Positions 8,147 to 18,139 are shown, numbered from the stretch's first letter. The stretch: DNA of 64,000 bases from Rhodovulum sp. 12E13 (GCF_003340565.1 NZ_QPLK01000018.1:32728-96727), one strand, 5' to 3'. Notes: generated by a model not told the origin, from the sequence alone. Numbers and translations are program-made.

Positions 8147-9214
8147 ATGAGCGACCCCGCCTGCCAAACCGCCCCGCGCGCCGCCCTCGTCACCGGCGCG
8201 GCCGGCTTCATCGGCTATCACGTCTCCCGGCGCCTGCTCGCCGAGGGCTGGCGGGTCGTGGGCCTCGATGCCGTCACCGACTATTACGACGTGCGGCTGA
8301 AGCGCGCCCGGCTGGCCGAGCTCGGCACCTTCGAGGGCTTCCGCGCGGTGGAGGCGCGGTTGGAGGAGCCCGGCTGCCTCGCCGCGCTGATGGCCGAGGA
8401 GCGACCGGGCACCGTGATCCACCTCGCCGCGCAGGCCGGCGTGCGCTACTCGCTCGAGGCGCCCCGCAGCTATGTCGAGGCCAATCTCGTCGGCACGTTC
8501 GAGCTTCTGGATGCGGCGCGCGCCCATCCGCCCGCGCATCTCTTGATGGCCTCGACCTCGTCGGTCTACGGCGCCAATACCGATATGCCCTACGCCGAGA
8601 CGGACAAGGCCGACACCCAGCTGTCGTTCTACGCCGCGACCAAGAAGGCGAACGAGGCGATGGCCCATGCCTATGCCCACCTGCACGGTCTGCCGGTGAC
8701 GATGTTCCGCTTCTTCACCGTCTATGGGCCGTGGGGGCGGCCCGACATGGCGCTGTTCCGGTTCGTGCGGGCGATCCGGGCGGGCGAGCCGATCGACGTC
8801 TACAACCACGGGCGCATGCGGCGCGACTTCACCTATGTCGACGATCTCGTCGAGGCGCTGGTGCGCCTGATCCCGGTGGCGCCGCCGCCTGTGGACGCAG
8901 CCGAACGCCGGTCTGCCGTGCCGGGCGACAGCCTGTCGCCGGTGGCGCCGTGGCGGGTCGTCAATCTCGGCGCGTCCGACCCGGTCGAGCTCGGCGCCTT
9001 CATCGACGCGGTCGAGGCCGCGCTGGGGCAGCCGGCAGAGCGGCGCCTCCTGCCGATGCAGCCGGGCGACGTGCCGGCGACATGGGCAGACACGACGCTC
9101 GCCCGCGCGCTGGTGGGCGAGATCCCGCCCACGCCGCTGGCCGAGGGCATCGCGCGATTCGTCGACTGGTACGTCGCGCGTTACGAGCCGCTCGCCGCCG
9201 GCCGCGGGCCCTGA
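8147..9214 (+). CDS. NAD-dependent epimerase, UDP-glucuronate 4-epimerase type
   Basis: 355 residues, extended SDR family. Rossmann motif GAAGFIG at 17-23 and catalytic YxxxK at Y162/K166 (FYAATKK); TSSVYG precedes it. The blocks DYYDVRLKRARL, MFRFFTVYGPWGRPDMA and the length match UDP-glucuronate 4-epimerases (LpsL/Cap1J type), which convert UDP-GlcA to UDP-GalA. The next gene makes UDP-GlcA, giving a consecutive UDP-Glc to UDP-GlcA to UDP-GalA route. An AAGGGAAGGG stretch precedes the ATG. UDP-galactose 4-epimerase is less likely on the motif wording. Confidence 0.85.
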   Translation: MSDPACQTAPRAALVTGAAGFIGYHVSRRLLAEGWRVVGLDAVTDYYDVRLKRARLAELGTFEGFRAVEARLEEPGCLAALMAEERPGTVIHLAAQAGVRYSLEAPRSYVEANLVGTFELLDAARAHPPAHLLMASTSSVYGANTDMPYAETDKADTQLSFYAATKKANEAMAHAYAHLHGLPVTMFRFFTVYGPWGRPDMALFRFVRAIRAGEPIDVYNHGRMRRDFTYVDDLVEALVRLIPVAPPPVDAAERRSAVPGDSLSPVAPWRVVNLGASDPVELGAFIDAVEAALGQPAERRLLPMQPGDVPATWADTTLARALVGEIPPTPLAEGIARFVDWYVARYEPLAAGRGP

Positions 9215-9310
9215 CACACGTCACATTGACACCCCGGCAGGGATGGACCATGCGCACCCCGCGTGGCGGCCGTTCCGGCCGGTCCGGCGGGAGAAGACGA
9301 GGGGCTGGCG

Positions 9311-10615
9311 ATGAAGATTGCAATGATCGGGACGGGCTATGTCGGGCTCGTCTCGGGGGTGTGTTTCTCCGATTTCGGGCACGATGTGGTCTGCGTCGAC
9401 AAGAACCCCGCCAAGATCGAGATGCTCGAGCGCGGCGAGATCCCGATCTACGAGCCGGGCCTCGACCGCCTGCTGGCGAAGAACGTGGAGGCGGGGCGGC
9501 TGACCTTCACCGGCGATCTGGCCAAGGCCGTGGCGGGCGCCGACGCGGTGTTCATCGCCGTGGGCACGCCCACCCGCCGGGGCGACGGCCATGCCGACCT
9601 GACCTACGTCTACTCTGCGGCGGAAGAGATCGGGCGCGCGCTGACCGGCTACGCCGTGATCGTCACCAAGTCGACCGTGCCGGTGGGCACCAACCGCGAG
9701 GTCGCCGAGCGGGTGCGCGCGGCCAACCCCGACGCGCAGTTCGATGTCGCCTCGAACCCCGAGTTCCTGCGCGAGGGCGCGGCGATCGACGATTTCATGC
9801 GGCCCGACCGCGTGGTCGTGGGCGTGGAGGCGGATCGCGCGCGCGAGGTGATGGGCGACATCTATCGCCCGCTCTTCCTGCGCGAGTTTCCCATCGTCTA
9901 CACCGATCTCGAATCGGCCGAGATGATCAAGTACGCCGCCAACGCCTTTCTTGCGACCAAGATCACCTTCATCAACGAGATCGCCGCCCTCTGCGAGGCG
10001 GTCGGCGCCGACATCAAGGCGGTGAGCAAGGGCATGGGCCTCGACGGCCGGATCGGCAACAAGTTCCTGCATGCCGGCCCCGGCTTCGGCGGCTCGTGCT
10101 TCCCCAAGGATACCCGCGCGCTGGCGCGGACCGGGCAGGATCATTCGCGCCCCCTCGAGATCACCGAGACGGTGATCCGCGTGAACGACGGCATCAAGCG
10201 GCGCATGATCGACAAGGTGCTCGATCTCTGCGGCGGTTCGGTCAACGGCAGGACGCTGCTGGTGCTCGGCGTCACCTTCAAGCCCAATACCGACGACATG
10301 CGCGAGGCGCCGTCGCTGACCATCGTGCCGTCGCTCGTCGGCGGAGGCGCGACGGTGCGCGTGGTCGATCCGCAGGGGCGGCGCGAGGGCGAGACGCTGT
10401 TGCCGGGCGTGGAGTGGCACGACGACCCCTATGTAGCTGCCGAGGGCGCCGACGCGGTGGTGATCCTGACCGAGTGGAACGAGTTCCGCGCGCTCGACCT
10501 CGCGCGCCTCGCCGGGTCGATGCGGACGCCCTGCATGGCCGACCTGCGCAACGTCTACGCTCGCGGCGACGCGCTGGCCGCCGGCTTCCGCGACTACGTG
10601 GCCGTGGGGCGCTAG
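9311..10615 (+). CDS. ugd: UDP-glucose 6-dehydrogenase
   Basis: 434 residues. NAD-binding GTGYVG at residues 7-12, NPEFLREG in the middle, and the catalytic cysteine C263 in GPGFGGSCFPKD. The C-terminal UDP-binding domain (GVTFKPNTDD) is complete. It oxidises UDP-glucose twice to UDP-glucuronate in the cytoplasm. The start is the ATG giving MKIAMIGTGYVG; the frame is open further upstream but the family begins here. It sits 96 bp after the epimerase and acts one step before it. Products feed uronic-acid-containing envelope polymers. Confidence 0.95.
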   Translation: MKIAMIGTGYVGLVSGVCFSDFGHDVVCVDKNPAKIEMLERGEIPIYEPGLDRLLAKNVEAGRLTFTGDLAKAVAGADAVFIAVGTPTRRGDGHADLTYVYSAAEEIGRALTGYAVIVTKSTVPVGTNREVAERVRAANPDAQFDVASNPEFLREGAAIDDFMRPDRVVVGVEADRAREVMGDIYRPLFLREFPIVYTDLESAEMIKYAANAFLATKITFINEIAALCEAVGADIKAVSKGMGLDGRIGNKFLHAGPGFGGSCFPKDTRALARTGQDHSRPLEITETVIRVNDGIKRRMIDKVLDLCGGSVNGRTLLVLGVTFKPNTDDMREAPSLTIVPSLVGGGATVRVVDPQGRREGETLLPGVEWHDDPYVAAEGADAVVILTEWNEFRALDLARLAGSMRTPCMADLRNVYARGDALAAGFRDYVAVGR

Positions 10616-10751
10616 CAACCGGCGCCCACGGGGGCCCCGAGGCCCGGCTTTCGCTTCTCCGGATCCTTCGAGGGCGCCGGGGGACGCCTCTCGGCCGCAT
10701 TGCCGCCGCCGGCGGCATGGACCATTCGCGGTTGCTCTTTCTGGTGGGGGG

Positions 10752-11027
10752 CCGCCGCTGGCGCGTGCGCCGGTCCTCACCCTCGTCTCGGTGCAGCGGC
10801 ACGACGCAGTCGATGGCGCTCCCGAACTGATGGAGCTGACCGAGGACGAGCGGCGCATGCTCGACGGCCGCCTCTTCGACAGCGAATGCGACGAAGCGCG
10901 GCTGCACCGCGTGAATCGCACGCAGACCCGCCATGTGCGCCACGTTCCCTTCGAGGCGCAGTCGGTGACCGCCCATGCCCGCCTCATGGCACGGGTGGCG
11001 AAAAAGAGCGCGACAGGCCCCGATTGA
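10752..11027 (+). pseudogene. truncated paralogue of the following membrane-protein gene
   Basis: The frame reads ARAPVLTLVSVQRHDAV, then ELTEDERRMLDGRLFDS, ARLHRVNRTQTRHVRHV and FEAQSVTAHARLMARV. This aligns through its full length with the last ~80 residues of the gene at 11087 (VPVLTLVSVQ, DLDDSERELLEDRLFAE, RLLHLINLADNRFLRSV, FEARAVSAHQRLMARA). The N-terminal membrane half is missing and the only starts are internal (GTG at 10791). I read it as a duplicated and decayed copy, although translation of a 78-residue soluble protein from GTG 10791 cannot be excluded. The remaining 10616-10751 holds nothing I can identify. Confidence 0.6.
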
Positions 11028-11086
11028 GCGGTCGCGCCGCCGATGTCGCGGCTAGATTCGGCCGCGCCGTGCGATACGTTTGCCGC

Positions 11087-11794
11087 ATGTTCGTCGTCAC
11101 GCCCTCCACCGTGGTCGATCCGCGTCGGCTGCGTCTGACCCGGGTCGGCAGCCAGATGCTTGGGCGGGGCCTGCGGGTGATCCCGCGGCGGCCGCTTTTC
11201 CGTGGCGTCTTCTGGCGGATCGTGTTCGACCAGGCGCCGCTACGCTACATCCTCGCGCTTTCGCCGTTTCCCATCGCCATGCTGATCCGCCCCGACCTGG
11301 CGCTGGGGATCAGCCAGGCGCCGCTTCTCATGTTTGCCATCGTCTTCATGATCGAGAGCACGTTCCTGTCGGTCTCGACCCCCGAGAAGCGGCGCAAGCT
11401 GATCGCGGAGGCCGATGCGGCGCGTGGCCTCGACCTGCTGACCCTGCGCGCGCGCGACGTGCTGGCGCGGATCGCGGCGGGGCGGGGCATGGAGACCGAA
11501 GACCTCCACCTCGTGGTCGAGCAGTCGGGGCTTGCGCGTGTCCCGGTGCTGACGCTCGTCTCGGTGCAGGTCGCGCAGGAGGGCGGGCGCCCGCTGCTGC
11601 TCGACCTCGACGACAGCGAGCGTGAACTGCTCGAGGACCGTCTGTTCGCAGAGGGCCTCGACGAGCGCCTCCTGCACCTCATCAATCTTGCCGACAACCG
11701 CTTCCTGCGCAGCGTCGCCTTCGAGGCGCGTGCGGTCTCGGCGCATCAGCGACTGATGGCCAGGGCCGGGCGGCGCGGCGCCGCCGGGGCCTGA
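11087..11794 (+). CDS. conserved hypothetical inner-membrane protein
   Basis: 235 residues, family not recognised. Two hydrophobic helices near residues 63-77 (YILALSPFPIAMLI region) and 84-102 (PLLMFAIVFMIESTFLSV) are followed by a cytosolic domain rich in Glu, Arg and Leu (residues 105-235). The C-terminal 80 residues are duplicated in the truncated copy directly upstream. The start chosen gives MFVVTPSTVVD; the frame is open upstream but has no coding character. It lies between ugd and the convergent holA, so it may close the envelope-sugar cluster, but no role can be assigned. Confidence 0.65.
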   Translation: MFVVTPSTVVDPRRLRLTRVGSQMLGRGLRVIPRRPLFRGVFWRIVFDQAPLRYILALSPFPIAMLIRPDLALGISQAPLLMFAIVFMIESTFLSVSTPEKRRKLIAEADAARGLDLLTLRARDVLARIAAGRGMETEDLHLVVEQSGLARVPVLTLVSVQVAQEGGRPLLLDLDDSERELLEDRLFAEGLDERLLHLINLADNRFLRSVAFEARAVSAHQRLMARAGRRGAAGA

Positions 11795-11888
11795 GCCGGC
11801 CTCAGGGCGGGGCGTCGGGCCTTGCGCCATTGCGTATTTGGAACAGAAAGAAGCGAGGGGTGCGCCCCGGGGGGAACGGGGCGGCGCG

Positions 11889-12911
11889 CTAGCGCCGCGC
11901 CATGACCGCGAGGCGGACGAAGGCGCGCTCCACGAGCGCCGCCTGGGGCGCCGTCTGCCCCGCCGAGCGCAGGGCCAGATCGGTGTCGAGCAGGAGCCTG
12001 AGCGCCTGTTCCAGCTTGCGGGGGCCCCAGCCGCGGGCCTGTGCGGTCATCGCATCGCGGCGGGGGCCGAAGATCGGCGGGCGCTGGCGGCCGAGGGCCT
12101 GTGCGGGGCCGGCGGGATCGGCGGCGGCGGCGTGCAGCGCGCGGAAGTGGCGCGAGGCGGCGATGACGAGGGCGACGGGCTGCACGCCCTGCCCCTCGAG
12201 CTTGTGCATGAGGGGGCCGATCTCGGCCTGCCGGCCCTCGGCCGCCGCGCGCAGCACATCGTCGAGCGCCGCCTCGATCGTGGCGGGCGCGTTGAGCGCG
12301 ATCTCTGCCGACGTGAGCGGCGCGGGATCGCCATGCTTGTACAGCGCGATCTTTTCGAGCGTGCGGCGGAAATCGCCGGGATCGAGCGCGCGGGCGAGCG
12401 CCTCGAGATCGGCCATCGCGGCGCGCTCTACGTTCGAGAGGCCCGCGCGGGCGAGCTCCGCCTCGATCTCGGCGCGGCCCGGCGGATCGTCGTAGATCGG
12501 CAGCGCCACGGCCGCGGGATGCCCCTCGACCAGCTTGCGCAGCTTCGAGCGCGCGGGCAGAGCGCCGGCGGTGACGACGAGCGTCGCGTCGCCCTGCGCC
12601 CAGGCGCCGAGCGCGGCCGCGACGGCGGGTGCGACCCCGTCGCCTGCCTCCTCGATCAGAACGGCGCGCGGGCCGGGGAAGAAGCCGGTCGCCCTGAGCG
12701 CGTCGGCGACCGCGCCGGGGGCGCGGCGGGCCTCGCCCGGGTCGATCCGCTCGAGCCGCATTTCCTTTTCGGCATCCGGGCCGAGAAGGGCCGCCAGCAT
12801 GTCGGCCCGCTTGAGCGCCACGCGCATCGGGTCGGCGCCGTAGATCAGCGCGGCGGGGCGCGGCTCGGGCCGGGCGAGAAATTTCTTGGCATCGCGGGCG
12901 GAGAGCTTCAT
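11889..12911 (-). CDS. holA: DNA polymerase III delta subunit
   Basis: 340 residues, the usual length for HolA, the clamp-loader subunit that opens the beta clamp. Seen: N-terminal KLSARDAKKFLARP and LIYGADPMRVALKRADML, the TGFFPGPRAVLIEEAGDG region of the degenerate AAA module, and the C-terminal collar domain with RHFRALHAAAAD and PRRDAMTAQARGWGPRKL. It is third in leuS-lptE-holA, 13 bp after lptE, an order conserved in alphaproteobacteria and consistent with co-transcription. Confidence 0.93.
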   Translation of the reverse strand: MKLSARDAKKFLARPEPRPAALIYGADPMRVALKRADMLAALLGPDAEKEMRLERIDPGEARRAPGAVADALRATGFFPGPRAVLIEEAGDGVAPAVAAALGAWAQGDATLVVTAGALPARSKLRKLVEGHPAAVALPIYDDPPGRAEIEAELARAGLSNVERAAMADLEALARALDPGDFRRTLEKIALYKHGDPAPLTSAEIALNAPATIEAALDDVLRAAAEGRQAEIGPLMHKLEGQGVQPVALVIAASRHFRALHAAAADPAGPAQALGRQRPPIFGPRRDAMTAQARGWGPRKLEQALRLLLDTDLALRSAGQTAPQAALVERAFVRLAVMARR

Positions 12912-12924
12912 CGGGGCCCCCGCG

Positions 12925-13440
12925 TCAGGCGGCCCAGTCTGCGCCGGCGGCGGCGGCGGCGACGAGCCGGGTCGCCACGCGGTCGGCCAGAAGGGTGGCG
13001 AGGCGCCGCTCGGCGTCCGCGCGGGCAGAGCGGACGGCGACGGAGGTGCCGACGTCGGACCAGGTGACGAAGCCGGTGACTTGGCCGCTGGTCAGCACGG
13101 CCCCGTCGGCGCGGCGGCGCAGCGCGTAGTCGGCAGCGCCGTCGAGCGAGAAGCGGAGCACGTTGCCGAATCCGGTCTGCGCGGTCTCGACCGTGGCGCG
13201 CCGCAGGCCGTAGCCGAGGGCGAAGGGGGCGCCTTCCCCCGCGCGACCCAGCCGCTCCTCGATCTGGCTGACGAATCGGAAGGCGTAGGAATCGCCCGGC
13301 GTGTCAGGCAGAACCTGCCCCCGCAGCGCCGTGGCCGGCCCGTCGGGCGCGTAGGCGGGGGAGAACCCGCAGGCGGGAAGCGCCGCAAGCGCCGCCAGCG
13401 CGGCCAGCGCCCGGCGACGAGAAGGCGCGCCCCGGCCCAT
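12925..13440 (-). CDS. lptE: LPS-assembly lipoprotein LptE
   Basis: 171 residues. The signal sequence ends in the lipobox LPAC with lipidated C24, then GFSPAYAP, typical of LptE/RlpB. LptE plugs the LptD outer-membrane barrel during LPS export. The body contains the YAFRFVSQIEERLGR and DYALRRRADGAVL strands expected of the fold. Start ATG at 13440 lies 2 bp after the leuS stop. Position between leuS and holA supports the call as much as the sequence, because LptE sequences diverge fast. Confidence 0.85.
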   Translation of the reverse strand: MGRGAPSRRRALAALAALAALPACGFSPAYAPDGPATALRGQVLPDTPGDSYAFRFVSQIEERLGRAGEGAPFALGYGLRRATVETAQTGFGNVLRFSLDGAADYALRRRADGAVLTSGQVTGFVTWSDVGTSVAVRSARADAERRLATLLADRVATRLVAAAAAGADWAA

Positions 13441-13442
13441 GC

Positions 13443-16046
13443 TCAGACCACGATGTTGACGATGCGGCCCGGCACGACGATCAGCTTCTTGGGCCGGCCG
13501 CCGTCGAGCGCGCGCTGCACGGCGGGCTCGTCCATCGCCAGCGCCTCGATCACGTCCTTCGCAGCGTCCTTGGGCACGGTGATCTCGCCGCGCTTCTTGC
13601 CGTTGACCTGCACCGGCAGCGTGATCGTGTCCTCGACGAGCAGGGCGGGGTCGGCCTCGGGCCACGGCTGCTCGGCCAGCAGCCCCTCGCCGCCCAGCAT
13701 CTCCCACATCTCTTCGGCGAGATGGGGCGTCATGGGCTGCATGAGCTGCGCCATCACCTTGAGCGCCTCGCGCCGGGCCGCGCCCGAGGCGGCGGAGCGG
13801 GCGATCGTGTTGGTGAAGGCGTAGAGCCTGGCGACCGACGTGTTGAAACCGAACTGTTCGATACCCTCGGTCACGTCGGCGATGGCGCGGGCGGTGGCGC
13901 GGCGCAGCGGCTCGTCCTCCGCCTCGGCGCCAGGCTCCGAGGGGTCGTTCTCCGCCGCCATGCGGTAGACCCGCGACAGGTGGCGGAACGCGGCCTCGGC
14001 GCCTGCGGCCGTCCACTCCACATCGCGCTCGGGAGGGCTGTCGGACATGACGAACCAGCGCGCGGTATCGGCCCCGTACTGCGCCACGATGGCGGCGGGA
14101 TCGACCGTATTCCGCTTGGACTTCGACATCTTCTGCGAGGGGATCACCTCGACCGTCTCGCCGGTCGCGCGAACGACGATCTCGCCCGTCTCGCGCACGT
14201 CCACCTCGTCGGGTGTATGGTAGACCGGACGGCCGCGATCGTCGGTCGTCTGGTAGATCGCGTGGGTGACCATGCCTTGCGTGAACAGCGCCTCGAACGG
14301 CTCGCGGCATTTTTCCGGCAGGTGACCGGTGATGTGCATCGCCCGGGCGAAGAAGCGCGAGTAGAGCAGGTGCAGGATCGCGTGCTCGACGCCGCCGATG
14401 TACTGGTCGACGTTCATCCAGTAGGCGGCTTCCTCGGGGTCGGTCGGCGTCTCGGCGCGGGGCGCGGTGAAACGGGCGAAATACCACGAGGAGTCGACGA
14501 ACGTGTCCATGGTGTCGGTCTCGCGCTTCGCCGGCCGGCCGCATTCCGGGCAGGGCACGTCGCGCCATGTGGGGTGGCGGTCGAGCGGGTTGCCCGGCTG
14601 GTCGAAGCTGACGTCGTCGGGCAGGCGCACCGGCAGGTTCTCGCGGTTCTCCGGCACCGCGCCGCACGCCTCGCAATGCACCACCGGGATCGGGCAGCCC
14701 CAGTAGCGCTGGCGCGAGATGCCCCAGTCGCGCAGGCGGAACTGCACCACGCCCTCGCCCCAGCCGTTCGCCTCGGCATGGGCGATCGAGGCGTCGATGG
14801 CTTCCTCGCCCGTGGCCTCGGTCAGCCCGGCGAAGTGGTCGATCCAGCGCACCTTCTCGGTCTTCTGCGGCACGAATGCCGCGTCAGCGCCAGCCTCGGG
14901 CGAGACGAATCCCTCCTGCTCGGCCGATTCAACGTCGGACGAGAACGGCACGGGCCGGAACGTGTCGATCACCGGCAGGCCATACTTGCGGGCGAAGTCG
15001 AGGTCGCGCTGGTCGTGCGCGGGGCAGCCGAAGATCGCGCCGGTGCCGTAATCCATCAGGATGAAGTTGGCGACCCAGACGGGCAGCTCGCGCCCCTCGA
15101 TCAGCGGGTGGCGCACCGTGCGGCCGGTGTCGTAGCCCTTCTTCTCGGCGGTCTCGAGCTCTTCCTCCGAGGTGCCCATGCGCCGGCATTCGGCGCTGAA
15201 GGCGGCGAGGTCGGCATCGCCCTCTTCCAGCGCGCGCGCCAGCGGGTGATCGGGCGAGACGGCGACGAAGCTCGCCCCCATCAGCGTGTCGGGCCGGGTG
15301 GTGAACACCTCGATCCGCTCGTGCCCGGCCGCCGGGGCCGTCAGGTCGAACGCAAGGCGCAGGCCGCGCGAGCGCCCGATCCAGTTGGCCTGCATGAGCC
15401 GCACCTTGTCGGGCCACTTCTCGAGCGTATCGAGCGCCTCGAGCAATTCCTCCGAGAAGTCGGAGATGCGGAAGAACCACTGCACCAGTTCGCGCCGCTC
15501 GACCGGGGCGCCCGAGCGCCAGCCCTTGCCGTCGATCACCTGCTCGTTGGCGAGCACGGTCATGTCGACCGGATCCCAGTTGACCACCGCCGCCTTGCGG
15601 TAGATCAGGCCGGCCTCTAGCATGTCGATGAACAGGCGCTGCTGCTGGGCGTAGTACTCGGGGTCGCAGGTGGCGAACTCGCGCGACCAGTCGATGGAAA
15701 AGCCCATCGGCTTCATCTGGTCGCGCATGTCGGCGATGTTGCCGTAGGTCCAGTCCTTCGGGTGGCCGCCCGAGGCCATCGCCGCGTTCTCGGCCGGCAT
15801 GCCGAAGGCGTCCCATCCCATCGGGTGCAGCACCGCGTAGCCGCGGGCGCGCTTGTAGCGCGCGATCACGTCGCCCATCGTGTAGTTGCGGACATGCCCG
15901 ATATGGATGCGCCCCGAGGGGTAGGGGAACATCTCGAGCACGTAGTATTTCGGGCGGTCCGGGTCGTGCCGGGCGGTGAAGCAGCCGGCGCGCTCCCACG
16001 CGGCTTGCCACTTCGGCTCGATCTCGGACGGCGTCAGGCGGGACAT
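13443..16046 (-). CDS. leuS: leucyl-tRNA synthetase
   Basis: 867 residues, full length for bacterial LeuRS. The HIGH motif is at residues 48-51 in [25 protein letters not shown] at 639-643. Between them lie the CP1 editing insertion ([20 protein letters not shown]) and a zinc site (CEACGAVPE and CPECGRP). It charges tRNA-Leu in the cytoplasm. It is first of leuS-lptE-holA. The start gives [14 protein letters not shown], the usual N-terminus of the family. Confidence 0.97.
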   Translation of the reverse strand: MSRLTPSEIEPKWQAAWERAGCFTARHDPDRPKYYVLEMFPYPSGRIHIGHVRNYTMGDVIARYKRARGYAVLHPMGWDAFGMPAENAAMASGGHPKDWTYGNIADMRDQMKPMGFSIDWSREFATCDPEYYAQQQRLFIDMLEAGLIYRKAAVVNWDPVDMTVLANEQVIDGKGWRSGAPVERRELVQWFFRISDFSEELLEALDTLEKWPDKVRLMQANWIGRSRGLRLAFDLTAPAAGHERIEVFTTRPDTLMGASFVAVSPDHPLARALEEGDADLAAFSAECRRMGTSEEELETAEKKGYDTGRTVRHPLIEGRELPVWVANFILMDYGTGAIFGCPAHDQRDLDFARKYGLPVIDTFRPVPFSSDVESAEQEGFVSPEAGADAAFVPQKTEKVRWIDHFAGLTEATGEEAIDASIAHAEANGWGEGVVQFRLRDWGISRQRYWGCPIPVVHCEACGAVPENRENLPVRLPDDVSFDQPGNPLDRHPTWRDVPCPECGRPAKRETDTMDTFVDSSWYFARFTAPRAETPTDPEEAAYWMNVDQYIGGVEHAILHLLYSRFFARAMHITGHLPEKCREPFEALFTQGMVTHAIYQTTDDRGRPVYHTPDEVDVRETGEIVVRATGETVEVIPSQKMSKSKRNTVDPAAIVAQYGADTARWFVMSDSPPERDVEWTAAGAEAAFRHLSRVYRMAAENDPSEPGAEAEDEPLRRATARAIADVTEGIEQFGFNTSVARLYAFTNTIARSAASGAARREALKVMAQLMQPMTPHLAEEMWEMLGGEGLLAEQPWPEADPALLVEDTITLPVQVNGKKRGEITVPKDAAKDVIEALAMDEPAVQRALDGGRPKKLIVVPGRIVNIVV

Positions 16047-16154
16047 GGGCGCGCGGTCTCCCTTGGTCGGACGGGCGACAGATACGGCGGACGGCGAGAG
16101 GGGTAAACCCTGACCGGGGAGGCGCGTTCCGGGCCCGCGGGCCGGGGCAGACGG

Positions 16155-16673
16155 TCAGAGGCGGCTGTCCTGGACGCGCAGCTGGCGGGCGCGGGTGAGG
16201 ATCGCATCCTCCACGGCGCGCACCGTGTCGGCGTCGACGGGGCCGCCGCGCGTGGCCAGTGCCACCTTCAGCGAGCGGGCGTCGAGCGCGGGGTCGCGCA
16301 CCTGGATCGTGGCGCGATAGGCCCGCCCGCCACCGGGCGGCACGCCATAGCCGGTGACGATCACGCCCGAGAAGGGATCGACCGTCTCGATCGGCAGGAA
16401 GCCGAGGATGTCGAGCGAGGCGTTCCACAGGTAGCGGTTGACCTCGAGCGCGGTGTTGGGGTCGTCGGTATTGTAGAACAGATCCCAGATCGTCTCGCGC
16501 TCTTCGCCGAGGCGCTCGTCGTAGCGCGGGTTGAACTCGTCGGGAACGGGCCGCGTCGTCTGCGTCGAGAAGCCCCCGCCCTCGCACCCCGCGGTCAGCG
16601 CGGTGGCCGCGACACCGAGCGCCAGGACCGTGCGACGCGCGCCGCCACTGCCGTGCCTTGCCCTTTCGTGCAT
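16155..16673 (-). CDS. DUF3576 lipoprotein
   Basis: 172 residues with a lipoprotein signal ending in LTAGC (lipidated C30). The mature part has ETIWDLF, DPNTALEVNRYLWNASLDIL and FLPIETVDPFSGVIVTGYG, the signature of DUF3576, a family found in alphaproteobacteria and of unknown function. Probably anchored in the outer membrane. It lies 108 bp upstream of leuS in the same direction and diverges from the porin. The start ATG at 16673 places a charged n-region before the signal helix; a longer frame upstream lacks coding character. Confidence 0.85.
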   Translation of the reverse strand: MHERARHGSGGARRTVLALGVAATALTAGCEGGGFSTQTTRPVPDEFNPRYDERLGEERETIWDLFYNTDDPNTALEVNRYLWNASLDILGFLPIETVDPFSGVIVTGYGVPPGGGRAYRATIQVRDPALDARSLKVALATRGGPVDADTVRAVEDAILTRARQLRVQDSRL

Positions 16674-16930
16674 GAAGCCCCCCGTCGTCGCGCCTTCGCG
16701 GCTTGGGTATCGCAGCCCCGCCGCAGCGGCAAGATCAATCCCGGGCGGCCCGGTTCCACGCCCCGATACGGGCCTTCGGCAACACTGTGGCAAAGCTGCA
16801 CCAAATCGCAGGAGCCACCGGTGCCGCGCCGCGCCCGCCTTGCCTTGCGGGGCGTGCGGAGCGAAGAGAGGCGCATACCCAATCTGGCCCTCCGGGTTGC
16901 GGTCCACCTTTGAACATACGAGGGAAAACG

Positions 16931-17986
16931 ATGAAAAAGGTTCTTCTCACGTCCACGGCCCTGGTGATGACCTCCGCGTCGTTCGCCGCCGCGGAAATCG
17001 CGATCTCGGGCTCGGCCGAAATGGGTGTCGTTGGTGGCAGCGCCAGCATTACCAACGCGGCCGGGGACGAGTTCGACGAAACGATCCCGATGCAGTTCTT
17101 CAACGACGTCGACGTGACGTTCTCGATGTCGGGCGAGACGGATGGCGGCCTCGCCTTCGGCGTGTCGGTCGACCTCGACGAGGCCGGCAACCTCGGCAAC
17201 GAGCTCGCCAACCAGGGCGTCGCGATCTTCATCTCGGGCGACTTCGGCACCCTGACGATGGGCGACACCGACGGCGCCGTCGACTTCGTGCTGACCGACA
17301 TGGGCAACGCGGGCAACCCGGGCTCGATCAACGACGCCGAAACGGCGCACCTGGGCTACCTCGGCTCGTGGCTCGACGGCTCCGGCGACAACCAGGTGGT
17401 GCGGTACGACTACTCGTTCGACGCCTTCACCTTCGCCCTCTCGGTCGAGCAGATGCCCTCGGGCCCCAACGGCACCGTGCTCGAAGATGATGACGATCTG
17501 ACCTGGGCCATCGGCTTCGGCTACGACTTCGACTTCGCGGGCGGCTCGGCCGGCGTCGGCATCGGTTACCAGTACTCCGACAACGGCTCGATCTCGGTCG
17601 GCGGCGATGCCGACGACCAGACGATCAACGTGCCCGTCCTCGTGGGCGAGGTCGCGGCGACCGCCATTGGCGCCGATGTCAGCCTCGACAACGGCCTCGA
17701 CGCGGCGCTGACCTACACCTACTTTGACGTGGACGACGGCGACGACGTCGATCACATCGGCATCGGTGCCGGCTACTCGTTCGACGCCTTCTCGGTGCAC
17801 GCCAACTACGGCCAGTGGAACAGCGACGACGTGACCGTGTCGGGCTTCGGCCTGTCGGCCGGCTACGACCTCGGCGGCGGCGCCTCGCTGCTCTTCGGCT
17901 ACGGCAACTCGGACGTCGACGTCGACGGCTCGGAGGTCGATGCGCAGATCGACGACTACTCGCTCGGCCTCTCCTTCTCGTTCTGA
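16931..17986 (+). CDS. outer-membrane porin (Rhodobacter type)
   Basis: 351 residues. The signal peptide MKKVLLTSTALVMTSASFAAA is cleaved near residue 21 before EIAISGSAEMG. The mature chain is rich in Gly, Asp and alternating aromatic residues typical of beta-strands, and ends in LGLSFSF with the C-terminal Phe recognised by BamA. This matches trimeric general-diffusion porins of Rhodobacteraceae. The many Asp/Glu residues predict a strongly acidic protein, common in marine or salt-adapted species. Codons are strongly biased to C/G-ending synonyms, suggesting high expression. A hairpin terminator follows directly. Confidence 0.92.
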   Translation: MKKVLLTSTALVMTSASFAAAEIAISGSAEMGVVGGSASITNAAGDEFDETIPMQFFNDVDVTFSMSGETDGGLAFGVSVDLDEAGNLGNELANQGVAIFISGDFGTLTMGDTDGAVDFVLTDMGNAGNPGSINDAETAHLGYLGSWLDGSGDNQVVRYDYSFDAFTFALSVEQMPSGPNGTVLEDDDDLTWAIGFGYDFDFAGGSAGVGIGYQYSDNGSISVGGDADDQTINVPVLVGEVAATAIGADVSLDNGLDAALTYTYFDVDDGDDVDHIGIGAGYSFDAFSVHANYGQWNSDDVTVSGFGLSAGYDLGGGASLLFGYGNSDVDVDGSEVDAQIDDYSLGLSFSF

Positions 17987-18011
17987 TCCGAAGCGAGAGA
18001 CGGCAAGATTT

Positions 18012-18046
18012 CGGGGCGGGCCGGCAGGCTCGCCCCGTTTCGTTTG
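18012..18046 (+). terminator. intrinsic terminator after the porin
   Basis: The 11-bp stem CGGGGCGGGCC / GGCTCGCCCCG (one G-T pair) with loop GGCA is followed by TTTCGTTTG. It starts 25 bp after the porin stop and isolates the porin from the sulfotransferase gene. Confidence 0.8.
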
Positions 18047-18139
18047 CCCGCGCCCCCGCCCCACCGCCCCGCAAGCGTCTTTCGCAGGCCCCGCCCCGGT
18101 GTTAGCAGGGGCCTGACGTTTCCCATGCCGAGGACGGTG

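Noticed and set aside
7936..10830. A 964-codon plus frame covering the epimerase and ugd genes.
   Set aside because: Arg/Ala-rich shadow frame; the true genes are in other frames with catalytic motifs.
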